From contig WVWV01000156.1 of the NCBI GenBank assembly GCA_011773845.1, positions 28,589 to 73,687 on the forward strand: a stretch of DNA of 45,099 nt, read 5' to 3'. Below are positions 8,901-18,850 of this stretch, one piece after another (position 1 is the first letter of the stretch; every line of letters begins with the position of its first letter). The notes beneath the pieces were generated by a model. It did no database searches and was not told the DNA's origin. It was given only the letters and a program-made list of their open reading frames with translations. This stretch comes from Lysobacterales bacterium (GTDB taxonomy: Bacteria; Pseudomonadota; Gammaproteobacteria; Xanthomonadales; SZUA-36). Both the position numbers and the translations under genes were made by a program.

Positions 8901-10880
8901 TTAATCGCTGCACCTCAGACGCAGGTTGCCCCAGGCATCCGCGCGCAGGCGCCAGCCGGGCGGGACCCAGGCGGTGGCGTCCGGCTCGACGATGATGGCG
9001 GGTCCTTCCAGGCGGTCGCCGTCGGCCAGCGAAGCCCGCTCCACCACCGCCACCGGCCCGTCCAGCTCGGCCATCGGCACCTGCCGCGCCACCGCCAGCC
9101 CGGCCCGCGGCGGCAAGGGCGAAAGGCTCGCGAGCGGAGCCGGCGCCGCAGCGGCGAGCCGCAGATTGACCAGCTCGACGGCGTGCTGCAGGCGGTGCCC
9201 GTACCGCTGCCGGTGACGCTCGTGGAACGCCTCGGCATGGTCCGCGCCGGGCACGAAATCGCTTACCAGTCCGCCGCTCTGGCCCCGGTAGCGCAGCTCC
9301 AGCCGGCGCCGGAAGCGGATCGCGCGCGGTGCGACGCCCTCCCGCTCCAGTTCCCCGGCCGCCAGCGCCTCCAGTTCCGCGAAGCCGCTGGCGAGGCTGG
9401 CGTCGTCGAGCGTGCGCACCTCGCTCAGCACCGCGCGGGACAGCTCCCGCCCTGGCCGGCTCGCCAGCATGCCCAGCGCGGACAACACGCCGGCGCGGGC
9501 CGGCAACACGACTTCGGGGATCTCCAGCAATTCCGCCAGCTCGCAGGCATGCAGCCCGCCCGCCCCGCCGAAGGAGAACAGCGCGTAGTCCCGCGGATCG
9601 TGGCCGCGCTCCACGGAAATCACCCGGAGCGCGCGCGCCATGTGCTCGTTGGCCAGGCGCACGACCCCCTTTGCCGCCGCCAGCCGGTCACAGCCCAGCT
9701 GCGCCGCGAGCCCGTCCAGCGCCTGCTCGGCCCGGGCTCGGTCGAGCGCCAGGTAGCCCCCCAGCCGGGTATCGGCGGGTATGCGCCCCAGCACCAGGTT
9801 GGCGTCGGTCACCGTGGCGGCCTCGCCCCCGCGCCCGTAACAGGCGGGACCCGGGTCGGCGCCGGCCGATTGGGGACCCACCAGCAGCATGCCACCGGCG
9901 TCCACCCGCGCGATGGAGCCGCCACCGGCGCCGATGGTGTGGATGTCCACGCTCTGGGTGCCCAGCGGCCAGGGACCGATGCGCGCGTCGCGGGTCAGCG
10001 GGATGCCGCCGTCCAGCAACGCGACATCGGTCGAGGTGCCGCCCATGTCGAAAGACAGCAGACGCTCGCGACCGATGACGCGCCCCACCAGGCCGGCCGC
10101 GGCCAGGCCCCCGGCGGGCCCCGACAGCAGCAGCCGCACCGCCTGGTCCGCCGCCTGCTCGGCCGCGATGGTGGTGCCGGAGTTCTGCATGACGGCCACG
10201 CGGCTGGCCGGCAGCCGCCGGGCGAGCCGCTCGAGGTAGCGCGAGATGACGGGGCCGACGGCGGCATTGAGCCAGGTGGCGATGCCGCGCTCGTATTCAC
10301 GGATCTCCGGCAGCACCCGGCTGGACAGCGAGGTGAACCAGCGCCCGGCGAGCGCTGCCGCGATGCGCTGCTCCTCTTCCGGGCGCAGGAACGCGAACAG
10401 CAGGTTGACCGCCACCGCCTCGGCTTGCCTGGCCTCGAGCGCGTCCGCCAGGGACGTCAGCTCCCCATCATCGGCGCGCGCCAGCAGCTGGCCGTCTGCG
10501 GCGATGCGCGTGGAAACCTCCAGGCACAGGTCCGGCTCCACCGGCGGGTCGACCTCGGGCTGGCGCAGCCGGTAGACGTGCTCGCGGTCCTGTCGCCCGA
10601 GCGTCAGCACGTCGGCGAAGCCCGCGCTGGTGACATAGGCCACCCGCGCGCCCTTGCCTTCCAGCACCGCATTCGTGCCCACCGTCGTGCCATGAATGAT
10701 GTGCAGGGGCCGGTCGGCCACGCCGAGCCGTTCGAGGCCCTCGTGGATGGCGCGCGAGGGGTCGTCCGGGGTGGACAGCACCTTGCAGTGCCGGCTGTGC
10801 TCGCCGGCCAGCAGCACCACATCGGTGAAGGTCCCACCGGTGTCGATTCCCACAAGCATCTTCTCAGGCTGGGCCGGCAC
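8901..10880 (-). CDS. hydantoinase/oxoprolinase family protein (HyuA-like)
   Basis: A 659-residue protein of the hydantoinase A/5-oxoprolinase family. The N-terminal nucleotide-binding loop is DTGGTFTD (residues 13-20). The central part has 'GPAGGLAAAGLVG', 'SFDMGGTSTDVAL' and 'TIGAGGGSIARVDAGG', the paired phosphate and metal loops of this ASKHA-like fold. Members cleave hydantoins or 5-oxoproline with ATP, usually together with a HyuB partner. No hyuB gene is adjacent: an intergenic terminator lies on one side and mutM diverges on the other. The start is GTG at 10880; an ATG at 10859 is an alternative. Substrate cannot be assigned; a link to glutathione turnover through 5-oxoproline is speculation. 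Confidence 0.88.
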   Translation of the reverse strand: MPAQPEKMLVGIDTGGTFTDVVLLAGEHSRHCKVLSTPDDPSRAIHEGLERLGVADRPLHIIHGTTVGTNAVLEGKGARVAYVTSAGFADVLTLGRQDREHVYRLRQPEVDPPVEPDLCLEVSTRIAADGQLLARADDGELTSLADALEARQAEAVAVNLLFAFLRPEEEQRIAAALAGRWFTSLSSRVLPEIREYERGIATWLNAAVGPVISRYLERLARRLPASRVAVMQNSGTTIAAEQAADQAVRLLLSGPAGGLAAAGLVGRVIGRERLLSFDMGGTSTDVALLDGGIPLTRDARIGPWPLGTQSVDIHTIGAGGGSIARVDAGGMLLVGPQSAGADPGPACYGRGGEAATVTDANLVLGRIPADTRLGGYLALDRARAEQALDGLAAQLGCDRLAAAKGVVRLANEHMARALRVISVERGHDPRDYALFSFGGAGGLHACELAELLEIPEVVLPARAGVLSALGMLASRPGRELSRAVLSEVRTLDDASLASGFAELEALAAGELEREGVAPRAIRFRRRLELRYRGQSGGLVSDFVPGADHAEAFHERHRQRYGHRLQHAVELVNLRLAAAAPAPLASLSPLPPRAGLAVARQVPMAELDGPVAVVERASLADGDRLEGPAIIVEPDATAWVPPGWRLRADAWGNLRLRCSD

Positions 10881-10940
10881 GATTCATTTCCATGGACGAT
10901 TTGCTTATTGTAGGCACCTCGCCCGAACGAGACACCCAGC

Positions 10941-11750
10941 GTGCCGGAATTACCCGAAGTCGAGACCACCCTGCGCGGCATCGCGCCGTGGCTACTGGGC
11001 CGCACCATCCATGGGATCGTGGTGCGCGAGCCGCGCCTGCGCTGGCCCGTGCCCGCGGCGGTGCAGCAGGCCTGCGGCCGGCGCGTGGAGCGGCTCGAGC
11101 GGCGGGCCAAGTACCTGCTGATCGGCGTGGGCAGCGGCGGCCTGCTGGTACACCTGGGCATGTCGGGCTCGCTGCGCGTGGTCACGGACGACGCGGCGCC
11201 GCGCAAGCACGATCACTTCGACCTCCGGGTGCCGGGGGCCGCCATCCGCTTCAACGACCCCCGCCGGTTCGGCTGCCTGCTGTGGTGGGAGGACCCGCCG
11301 GAATCGCATCCGTTGCTGGTCGCCCTGGGTCCCGAGCCGCTCGGCGAAGCGTTCAGCGGCGCCTGGCTGTACCGGCGCTCCCGCGGGCGCCGGGTCGCGG
11401 TCAAGAATTTCATCATGGACGCGAAGGTGGTGGTCGGGGTGGGCAATATCTATGCCTCCGAGGCGCTGCACCTGGCGGGCATCCACCCGGCGCGCGCGGC
11501 AGGCAGGATCTCGGCGCAGCGTTACGAGGTGCTGGCCGGCACTGTCCGGGCCGTGCTCTCCCGTGCCGTGCGGCATGGCGGCACCACGCTGCGGGACTAC
11601 GTCAACTCCTCCGGCCAGCCCGGTTACTTCGCCCGCGAGTTGCGCGTGTACGGGCATGCCGGCGAGCCCTGCAAGGCCTGCGGCGGCCTCATCCGCCAGC
11701 GCGTCATCGGCCAGCGCTCGACCTTCTACTGCCCGGCCTGCCAGCGCTGA
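10941..11750 (+). CDS. mutM: formamidopyrimidine-DNA glycosylase
   Basis: This 269-residue enzyme removes 8-oxoguanine and formamidopyrimidines from DNA and nicks the abasic site. After the GTG start comes PELPEVET, giving the catalytic N-terminal proline and Glu3. 'VKNFIMDAKVVVGVGNIYASEAL' is the helix-two-turn-helix region, and the C-terminal zinc finger has Cys244, Cys247, Cys264 and Cys267. Length equals E. coli MutM. It diverges from the HyuA-like gene. A weak promoter-like pair (TTCATT at 10883, TATTGT at 10906, 17-base spacer) lies upstream. Identification is secure. Confidence 0.97.
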   Translation: MPELPEVETTLRGIAPWLLGRTIHGIVVREPRLRWPVPAAVQQACGRRVERLERRAKYLLIGVGSGGLLVHLGMSGSLRVVTDDAAPRKHDHFDLRVPGAAIRFNDPRRFGCLLWWEDPPESHPLLVALGPEPLGEAFSGAWLYRRSRGRRVAVKNFIMDAKVVVGVGNIYASEALHLAGIHPARAAGRISAQRYEVLAGTVRAVLSRAVRHGGTTLRDYVNSSGQPGYFARELRVYGHAGEPCKACGGLIRQRVIGQRSTFYCPACQR

Positions 11751-11784
11751 GCGCGCTGCGGCTCGCCACGGGGGAGGCCGACGG

Positions 11785-11815
11785 CTTACACCTGCGCGCG
11801 GCAAAGGACTATCAT
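11785..11815 (+). promoter_or_regulatory. possible promoter of the Cys/Met-metabolism PLP gene
   Basis: CTTACA (11785-11790) and TATCAT (11810-11815) are separated by 19 bases, which is wide. They lie in the 138-base gap after mutM and 74 bases before the GTG at 11889. Confidence 0.35.
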
Positions 11816-11888
11816 GCATGCCGCGGGTGCCGGCCTGTGCCCAGGGGCGCCGCCGGCTGCCCGCTCAAGCCATGCCGGGAGCATCACC

Positions 11889-13013
11889 GTGAAAAAAGCC
11901 ACCGCATCGGTCCACGCGGGCAACGTCCGCGAACGGAACCAGGGCGGCATCAACACGCCCATCCTGACCTCCAGCGCCTTCGAGTACCTGGACGACACCG
12001 AAGTCCGGTATCCGCGCTATTTCAACACCTTCAACCAGCAGGTCGTGGCCCGCAAGCTGTGTGTCCTGGAAGGCGCCGAGGACGGCCTGGTGACCAGCTC
12101 GGGGATGGCCGCCATCTCCAGCCTGATGCTGGCGCTGCTGCACCCGGGCGAGCATGCCGTCCTGCTGGAGGGCATGTACGGCGGCACGCACGCGCTGATC
12201 GTCAACGAGTTTCGCCGGCTCGGCATTCACTACAGCCTGAGCGGCGGCGCGCTGGATGAAATCAGCGCCGCCATCCGCCCGGAGACGCGGCTGGTGTTCG
12301 TGGAATCGCCCACCAACCCCTTGCTGGGCCTCGTGGACCTGGCCGGCGTTGCGGAGCTGGCCGCGGCGCACGGCATCGTGACTGCCGTCGACGGCACCTT
12401 CGCGACCCCCATCCTGCAGAACCCGATCGGGCTCGGCATCGACCTGGTGGTACACAGCGGCACCAAGTACCTCGGCGGCCACAGCGACCTGTGCTGCGGC
12501 GCGGTGGTAGGCGGCGCCGGGCTGATCGATCGCATCCGGAAATATGCGGTGATGCACGGCGGCAGCCTCAATGCCCTGGACTGCTACCTGCTGGAACGCA
12601 GCATGAAAACCCTCGAGCTTCGCGTCCGCAGGCAAAGCGCCAATGCCGGCCGGATCGCCCGCGCGCTGGACGAGGCGGCCGCGGTGCGGCGGGTGTACTG
12701 GCCGGGGCTGCCCAGCCACCCGGGCCATGAACTCGCGGCCCGCCAGATGGAAGACTTCGGCGCCATGCTGTCGTTCGAACTGGCAGCGGAGTTCGACCCG
12801 GTCGCCTACCAGCGCGGCCTGCGGCTGGTGCACCCGGCCGTCAGCCTCGGCGGCCTGGAGACGACCATATGCCAGCCGGTCGCCACCTCGCACGAGAAGA
12901 TGGCGCCCGAGGAGCGCGCGCGGCTGGGCATCGGCCCGCAACTGCTGCGGCTCTCCGTGGGCATCGAAGACGCCGACGAGGTGGTGGAAGACCTGCTCGC
13001 GGGCCTGGCGTAG
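11889..13013 (+). CDS. Cys/Met metabolism PLP-dependent enzyme (cystathionine gamma-synthase/beta-lyase family)
   Basis: A 374-residue fold-type I PLP enzyme of the MetB/MetC group. It has 'LVTSSGMAAISSLML', 'VFVESPTNPLLGLVDL', 'VDGTFATP' and the PLP-lysine motif 'HSGTKYLGGHSD' with Lys193. The C-terminal part has 'LVHPAVSLGGLETTICQPV', normal for the family. I chose GTG at 11889, behind GGGAG, because the protein then starts 'VKKATASVHAGN', as relatives do; an ATG at 11814 would add a non-homologous stretch. Sequence alone does not separate cystathionine gamma-synthase, beta-lyase, gamma-lyase or O-acylhomoserine sulfhydrylase. No met gene is adjacent to help. Confidence 0.9.
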   Translation: MKKATASVHAGNVRERNQGGINTPILTSSAFEYLDDTEVRYPRYFNTFNQQVVARKLCVLEGAEDGLVTSSGMAAISSLMLALLHPGEHAVLLEGMYGGTHALIVNEFRRLGIHYSLSGGALDEISAAIRPETRLVFVESPTNPLLGLVDLAGVAELAAAHGIVTAVDGTFATPILQNPIGLGIDLVVHSGTKYLGGHSDLCCGAVVGGAGLIDRIRKYAVMHGGSLNALDCYLLERSMKTLELRVRRQSANAGRIARALDEAAAVRRVYWPGLPSHPGHELAARQMEDFGAMLSFELAAEFDPVAYQRGLRLVHPAVSLGGLETTICQPVATSHEKMAPEERARLGIGPQLLRLSVGIEDADEVVEDLLAGLA

Positions 13014-13016
13014 GCC

Positions 13017-13217
13017 TCAGTCGTCGCCCTGCTCCTGCTCGAGCCGCTCGCGGCGTGCGCGCTCCGCGTCCAGGTACTGCTGCTCGAAGCCCTCGGCCTT
13101 GCGCAGGGTGTGGACCTCGTCGGCGATGAACGATTCCTCGACCGGCACCGGCTCGGGCTCGGGGAACAGGTACCAGACCAGCAACAGCACGACGATCAGC
13201 GCCAGCAGCCAGCGCAC
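13017..13217 (-). CDS. small single-pass membrane protein of unknown function
   Basis: A 66-residue protein from a GTG at 13217, preceded by GGAGG with good spacing. The N-terminus is one transmembrane helix (VRWLLALIVVLLLVWYLF). A short acidic-proline linker (PEPEPVPVEES) follows, then a charged, probably coiled segment rich in Arg and Glu that would face the cytoplasm or periplasm. It lies 32 bases downstream of tdk, likely in one transcript. I do not recognise it. It ends four bases short of the convergent PLP-enzyme gene. Confidence 0.6.
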   Translation of the reverse strand: MRWLLALIVVLLLVWYLFPEPEPVPVEESFIADEVHTLRKAEGFEQQYLDAERARRERLEQEQGDD

Positions 13218-13249
13218 GTCAACGCCTCCGGCCGGCCGCCGCACGCATC

Positions 13250-13906
13250 CTACAGGAGTCCCTCGTCGGGCTCGGCACCCTCGCCCGCTTCGGCGCCGGC
13301 GGGCGGATCGATGAATTTGACGCGTTTGCCGCCGATGAACACGTTCTTGAACTCCTTGCGGCTTACCGAGACGTAGCGGTCGTTGCCGCCGATCTCGACC
13401 TGCGAGCCTTCCTGCAGGGCGTAGCCGTGTTCGTCGACGCGCACCACCATGGTGGCCTTGCGGCCGGTGTGGCAGATGGTCTTGAGCTCTTCCAGTTCGT
13501 CGGCCCAGGCCAGCAGGTACCGGCTGCCCTCGAACAACTCGCCCTGGAAATCCGTGCGCAGGCCGAAACAGAGCACCGGGATGGACAGCCGATCCACCAC
13601 CTCGGTGAGCTGGAACACCTGATCGCGGGTCAGGAATTGCGCCTCGTCCACCAGCACGCAATGCACGCTATGGCGGTCGAGTTCCGCGCGCACCGTCTCG
13701 AACAGGTCGGTCGCGCGATCGAACACGGCGGCATTGGCCGTGAGGCCGATGCGCGACTGGATGACGCCCACGCGGTAGCGGTCGTCGACCGAGGGCGTGA
13801 ACAGCATGGGGCGCATGCCGCGCTCGCGATAGTTGTAAGCCGACTGCAACAGGGCGGTCGTCTTGCCAGCGTTCATCGCGGAGTAATAGAAATACAGCTT
13901 GGCCAT
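13250..13906 (-). CDS. tdk: thymidine kinase
   Basis: This 218-residue enzyme phosphorylates thymidine with ATP in nucleoside salvage. It has the P-loop 'NAGKTTALL' (residues 12-20), '[14 protein letters not shown]' with the DEAQ Walker B at 87-90, and '[31 protein letters not shown]' typical of type II bacterial kinases. The zinc-binding lasso region looks degenerate: the usual cysteine-containing pattern near residue 145 reads CHTG, and the later CRKHY-type site reads SRKEF (182-186). The glycine-rich P-loop and lid remain, so it is probably active. It ends with a Glu/Ala/Gly tail. A small membrane protein gene follows. Confidence 0.95.
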   Translation of the reverse strand: MAKLYFYYSAMNAGKTTALLQSAYNYRERGMRPMLFTPSVDDRYRVGVIQSRIGLTANAAVFDRATDLFETVRAELDRHSVHCVLVDEAQFLTRDQVFQLTEVVDRLSIPVLCFGLRTDFQGELFEGSRYLLAWADELEELKTICHTGRKATMVVRVDEHGYALQEGSQVEIGGNDRYVSVSRKEFKNVFIGGKRVKFIDPPAGAEAGEGAEPDEGLL

Positions 13907-13996
13907 CTGCCGGTCATACCTGGCCCGGGCCGTTCCGGGCCTGGACTATTGTTGTCCGTTCCGGCCCGCATTGCCACCTTTGCGGGCGGCGGCGGT

Positions 13997-14896
13997 TCAC
14001 GCCGGTGGGTCATCCGGCGCTTGCAGGAGCGGGGCCTCGGTCGACCACAGCTGCCACTGCGCCGGGTTTCCTTCCACGGTGCGCTGCACGAACCCGGCGC
14101 TGGCCTGCAGCAACTCGCCGAGCTCCGAAAACGTCCGCGCCGGACCCGCCTCCACCACCCGCCGCCGGGTTTCGGCATCCCAGCGGGTCGCGAAGAAACT
14201 GAAGGTCGCTCCGCCCTCCCAGGCGAGCGCCAGCCCCCCGGGGGAGACCGGCAGGGCCTGGCCGAACAGCTCGATGACCTGGCCGCCGCGCTCGCCGCCC
14301 GCCGCGGTGTCGACCAGCAGCACCAGAGCGCATCCGGGCTCGGCGATGGCGTCCGCCACCTGGCCGCGCCCGCCCGGAACCGCGATCGCGCCGCCCCGGC
14401 AGACCCGATGCAGGTAAGCGACCCGTAGCCTGAGGTAGGCGAACCACACCGGCGCCCGGCGCTTCAGCACGACCGGAATCGAGCGATACACGAACCGCGG
14501 CCGGTAGCCGGCCGCGGCCAGTCGGCGCAAGGTCAGGGTGCTGGGCCCGACGTGCGTGCCCACCGCGACCAGCCGCTCCGCCCGCGGCCAGGGCACGGGT
14601 TCCGTGACCAGCGAACGTTCGATGCGGCGGTCGGAACTGAACAGCCCGTGCCAGAGATCGACGGCGTCGATCAATCGCACCTGCCGGAACGTCCGGCAAA
14701 ATCCCTGCGCCTCGAGTTCCGGGATTGACCGGGCCGCATGCCGCAGGGCGGCCCGGGTTTCTTCGCGGTACAGGAAGGCGCGCCGGCTCGCCCAGTTCAC
14801 GACCGCCCCCGATGCCCTGGCGGGCAACAGGAAACAGGCGAACGGCAGCAGGAAATAGCCCCATGCCGCCGCCAACTGCTCGGCCAGCCATCTCAT
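13997..14896 (-). CDS. LpxL/HtrB-like lipid A acyltransferase family protein, atypical active site
   Basis: A 299-residue protein with an N-terminal hydrophobic helix (residues 8-25) and the overall layout of LpxL/LpxM late acyltransferases: 'ERLVAVGTHVGPSTLTLRRLAAAGYRPRFVYR' at the active-site position, later 'ALVLLVDTAAGGERGGQVIELFG', 'LPVSPGGLALAWEGGATFSFFATRW' and a C-terminal 'PAQWQLWSTEAPLL' (relatives have P-x-Q-W-x-W). The HX4D/E dyad is incomplete: His115 is there but the acid is Thr120. It may use another residue or be inactive. It follows a methyltransferase gene with a 26-base gap in the aroQ-acc-prmA transcript. A lipid or glycolipid acyl transfer role is likely but unproven. Confidence 0.75.
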   Translation of the reverse strand: MRWLAEQLAAAWGYFLLPFACFLLPARASGAVVNWASRRAFLYREETRAALRHAARSIPELEAQGFCRTFRQVRLIDAVDLWHGLFSSDRRIERSLVTEPVPWPRAERLVAVGTHVGPSTLTLRRLAAAGYRPRFVYRSIPVVLKRRAPVWFAYLRLRVAYLHRVCRGGAIAVPGGRGQVADAIAEPGCALVLLVDTAAGGERGGQVIELFGQALPVSPGGLALAWEGGATFSFFATRWDAETRRRVVEAGPARTFSELGELLQASAGFVQRTVEGNPAQWQLWSTEAPLLQAPDDPPA

Positions 14897-14922
14897 GATG
14901 CAGTTCCTGGCACCATCCCGCC

Positions 14923-16122
14923 CTACTTGCGGTTCCAGGCCGAGAGATACAGTTCGGCGGTGGCCAGGTCCACGAACGAATGGCGCTGCAACTCGGGCGT
15001 GTATTCCACGACGTTGCACTGGCGCAGCGCCACCCGCCAGGGCTCGAACCCCAGCGCCCGCAATTGCCGCTCGAAGCCCTCGACGGTGATCGGGTTCAGC
15101 TCCGTGAACCACTGCCAGTAAGCCTCCGGAGTCGCGAACTCCCCGCACCGGTCCAGGTACTCGGGCCGGGCAGCCAGCAGGCGGCCGCGCAGCTCCTCCG
15201 CTTCCAGCTTGAGGTGAATCCACGGGTCATCGAAAAACTCGCCGAGGTGGTTGCCGGCCGGCCCGTAATACAGGCCCGGGTGGCAGAACAGCAGGCCATC
15301 GGCCTTCAGCACCCGCCGAATCTCCGCCAGCGTCCCCTCGTACCCGCCGGCGATGTGCTCCAGCGAGCCCCAGGACAGCACCACGTCGAAATGATCGTCC
15401 GGATAGGGAATGGCGTTGCCGTCGTGGGGCTCGAACCGCAGCCGCGCGTCCTGCAGGCACTCGGCGGGGATGTGGTTCTGCCGGGCGATCTCCGGCAGGC
15501 GCCGGTAGCGTCGCGAAGGGTCGATGCCGATGAATTCCTGCGGCTGGCAGCGCAGGAACACACCCAGGTCCGTCATGCCGTCGCCACAGCCCACGTCCAG
15601 AATCCTGCCGCGCAGCAGCGGGCTGCGGTCCAGCATCAGGCGGATGATGACGCGCGCGGCATGATCGAAGTGCGTGAAGAACCAGTCGTCGTGGCCCCGG
15701 TTCCAGCTGAGCGCGGCGAGATCGACATGCTCGTCCATGGAGCGGATGCGCCAGCCGGGTTGCCGGAACTCCGCTGCCTGCGGCGTCCCGGCGCTGACGG
15801 TTTGCGGCGGCGAGTCGGCCTGCGCGAGCAGGACCGGTTCGCCGTCCGCGTCCGCCCACAGCTTGACCTGGGCCCGCCAGGTCCCCGGGGCCTCCCCCAC
15901 GAGGTCGGTAGCCGCCCGGTAGCGGCCGCGCGGCAGCCAGCCCACGTCCCGGCCCGATTGCCGCAGGTGGTGCGAGGCATGCTCGCGGCCGGTGGCCACG
16001 TCGACGATCTGCACCTCGATGTCGAGGTCGAACAGGATCGGCGCGAGGAGTTCGAACTCCATTCGCACCCGCTGCCGGCGGGCATCCACCTCAACCTTGC
16101 TCAACCGCGCCTGGTCAGTCAC
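14923..16122 (-). CDS. two-domain SAM-dependent methyltransferase with N-terminal beta-sandwich
   Basis: A 399-residue protein. Residues about 1-105 are a beta-rich domain ('FELLAPILFDLDIEVQIVD', 'LPRGRYRAATDLVGE', 'GTWRAQVKLWAD') resembling the carbohydrate-binding Wzt C-terminal fold; that similarity is by eye. Residues about 140-399 are a class I methyltransferase with motif I 'ILDVGCGDGMTD' (174-185), 'FIGIDPSRR', 'FDVVLSWGSLEHI' and 'EIRRVLKADGLLFCHPG'. The GTG start overlaps the prmA stop as GTGA. Presence next to an LpxL-like gene suggests modification of a surface glycan or glycolipid; the substrate is unknown. Confidence 0.8.
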   Translation of the reverse strand: MTDQARLSKVEVDARRQRVRMEFELLAPILFDLDIEVQIVDVATGREHASHHLRQSGRDVGWLPRGRYRAATDLVGEAPGTWRAQVKLWADADGEPVLLAQADSPPQTVSAGTPQAAEFRQPGWRIRSMDEHVDLAALSWNRGHDDWFFTHFDHAARVIIRLMLDRSPLLRGRILDVGCGDGMTDLGVFLRCQPQEFIGIDPSRRYRRLPEIARQNHIPAECLQDARLRFEPHDGNAIPYPDDHFDVVLSWGSLEHIAGGYEGTLAEIRRVLKADGLLFCHPGLYYGPAGNHLGEFFDDPWIHLKLEAEELRGRLLAARPEYLDRCGEFATPEAYWQWFTELNPITVEGFERQLRALGFEPWRVALRQCNVVEYTPELQRHSFVDLATAELYLSAWNRK

Positions 16123-17003
16123 TGCTTTACCCCGCAGATCCGCACCCACCCGTCCAGGCGGGTGGCCGAGATTATACTCACCCCCACCGCCTCGTAGGCT
16201 GTGCGCACCGCGGCGGCCTGGTCCTCGAGGATGCCGCACAGCACGATGTGCCCGCCCCGCCGGGCGGCGCCGGCCAGTTGGCCCGCGAGGCGCGACAGGG
16301 TCCCGGCCAGGATGTTGGCCAGGACGGCATCGGCCACGGCCCGGCCGGTGTAATCGTCGGCGGCAATCACGGCGACGCGATCGCTCACCCCGTTGTGCGC
16401 GCTGTTCCAGGCGGTTGCCCGCAGGGCCTGCGGGTCGTTGTCCACGCACTCCACGCGCGCCGCGCCCTTCAGCGCGCAAGCAATTCCCAGCACCCCCGAA
16501 CCGCAGCCGAAATCCAGCACCCGCCGCCCCCGCCATTGCTGCGCATCGATCCATTCCAGGCTGAGGCGCGTGGTGGGATGGGCGCCGGTGCCGAAGGCCA
16601 GACCGGGGTCGAGCAACAGGCACGCGCCACCCCCCGGCGGCCGCTCGTGGTTGCGCGGCACGACCCACAAGCCGCTCCCGAATTGCATCGGCACCAGGTC
16701 GGCCGCGCCGGCCCGCTCCCAGTCGCGGTCCCCGAGTTCGGTCACCGCGACCTGCCCCGGGTGCGTGACGCCCGGCGCCAGGCTGAGGACATCCTGCAAC
16801 TTACGGGCGTCCACGCCGGCGGGAAACAGGCCCCGGACCTCTACCCGCTCCCACAGCGGCGTCTCACCCACCCCGGGCTCGAGGATTGCTTCCCCGGAGT
16901 GGTCGGTGAAACTCACCGCCAACGCCCCCTGGCTTTCCAACAACGTTTCGGCGAGCGCGACATCCGCGCGGGAGACACTCACGGCAGCCTGGATCCAGGG
17001 CAT
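16119..17003 (-). CDS. prmA: ribosomal protein L11 methyltransferase
   Basis: This 294-residue enzyme methylates lysines and the N-terminus of ribosomal protein L11. The N-terminal L11-recognition domain starts 'MPWIQAAVSVSRADVALAETLLESQGALAVSFTD' (residues 1-34). The catalytic part has 'LDPGLAFGTGAHPTTRLSLEW' and SAM motif I 'VLDFGCGSGVLGIA' (162-175), then 'VLANILAGTLSRLA'. Length matches the family. It lies four bases after accC, the conserved gammaproteobacterial order. The dusB-fis pair that often follows is absent; a methyltransferase gene overlaps its stop. Confidence 0.96.
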   Translation of the reverse strand: MPWIQAAVSVSRADVALAETLLESQGALAVSFTDHSGEAILEPGVGETPLWERVEVRGLFPAGVDARKLQDVLSLAPGVTHPGQVAVTELGDRDWERAGAADLVPMQFGSGLWVVPRNHERPPGGGACLLLDPGLAFGTGAHPTTRLSLEWIDAQQWRGRRVLDFGCGSGVLGIACALKGAARVECVDNDPQALRATAWNSAHNGVSDRVAVIAADDYTGRAVADAVLANILAGTLSRLAGQLAGAARRGGHIVLCGILEDQAAAVRTAYEAVGVSIISATRLDGWVRICGVKQ

Positions 17004-17007
17004 GGCG

Positions 17008-18366
<1,359 letters not shown>

Positions 18367-18376
18367 GCTCCGCCGT

Positions 18377-18832
18377 TCAGCGAATCACGAACAGGGGCTG
18401 ATCGAATTCCACCGGCTGGCCGTTCTCGGCCAGGATGGCGACCACGGTACCGGCGAAATCGGACTCGATCTGGTTGAACATCTTCATCGCCTCGATGATG
18501 CACAGCGTGTCGCCGCGCCCCACTACCTGCCCCAGGCTGACGAAGGCATCGGCCTCCGGGCTGGGCGATGCGTAGAAGGTGCCGACCATGGGCGCCCGCA
18601 CCAGCTCGCCCTCCGGGATCGGCTCGGTTTCCTCGACGGTGGGCGGGATGGCGGGGGCGAGCGGCGGCACCTCCGGGCCCCGTTCCGCCGGCTCCACCGT
18701 GACCGCCGCAGCCACCGAGGCCGGCGCGGCGCGGCTCAGGCGCAGTGATTCCTCGCCCTCCACGATCTCGATCTCCGTCAGGCCGGATTCCTCCAGCAAC
18801 TCGATGAGCTTCTTGATCTTGCGTATATCCAT
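18377..18832 (-). CDS. accB: acetyl-CoA carboxylase, biotin carboxyl carrier protein
   Basis: A 151-residue carrier. The N-terminal region '[23 protein letters not shown]' is typical, followed by a Pro/Ala/Glu-rich flexible linker (about 35-75) and the biotinyl domain with '[21 protein letters not shown]' (including the protruding thumb) and the biotin-acceptor motif EAMKM, Lys117. It moves carboxybiotin from AccC to the AccAD transferase, whose genes are not in the window. It is placed between aroQ and accC as in other gammaproteobacteria. Confidence 0.97.
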   Translation of the reverse strand: MDIRKIKKLIELLEESGLTEIEIVEGEESLRLSRAAPASVAAAVTVEPAERGPEVPPLAPAIPPTVEETEPIPEGELVRAPMVGTFYASPSPEADAFVSLGQVVGRGDTLCIIEAMKMFNQIESDFAGTVVAILAENGQPVEFDQPLFVIR

Positions 18833-18850
18833 AAGGCCACCCCGTCGAGC

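Noticed and set aside
8877-10913. 678-codon rightward frame opposite the HyuA-like gene
   Set aside because: Composition is typical of antisense translation; the minus strand has all hydantoinase motifs, a start and a terminator.
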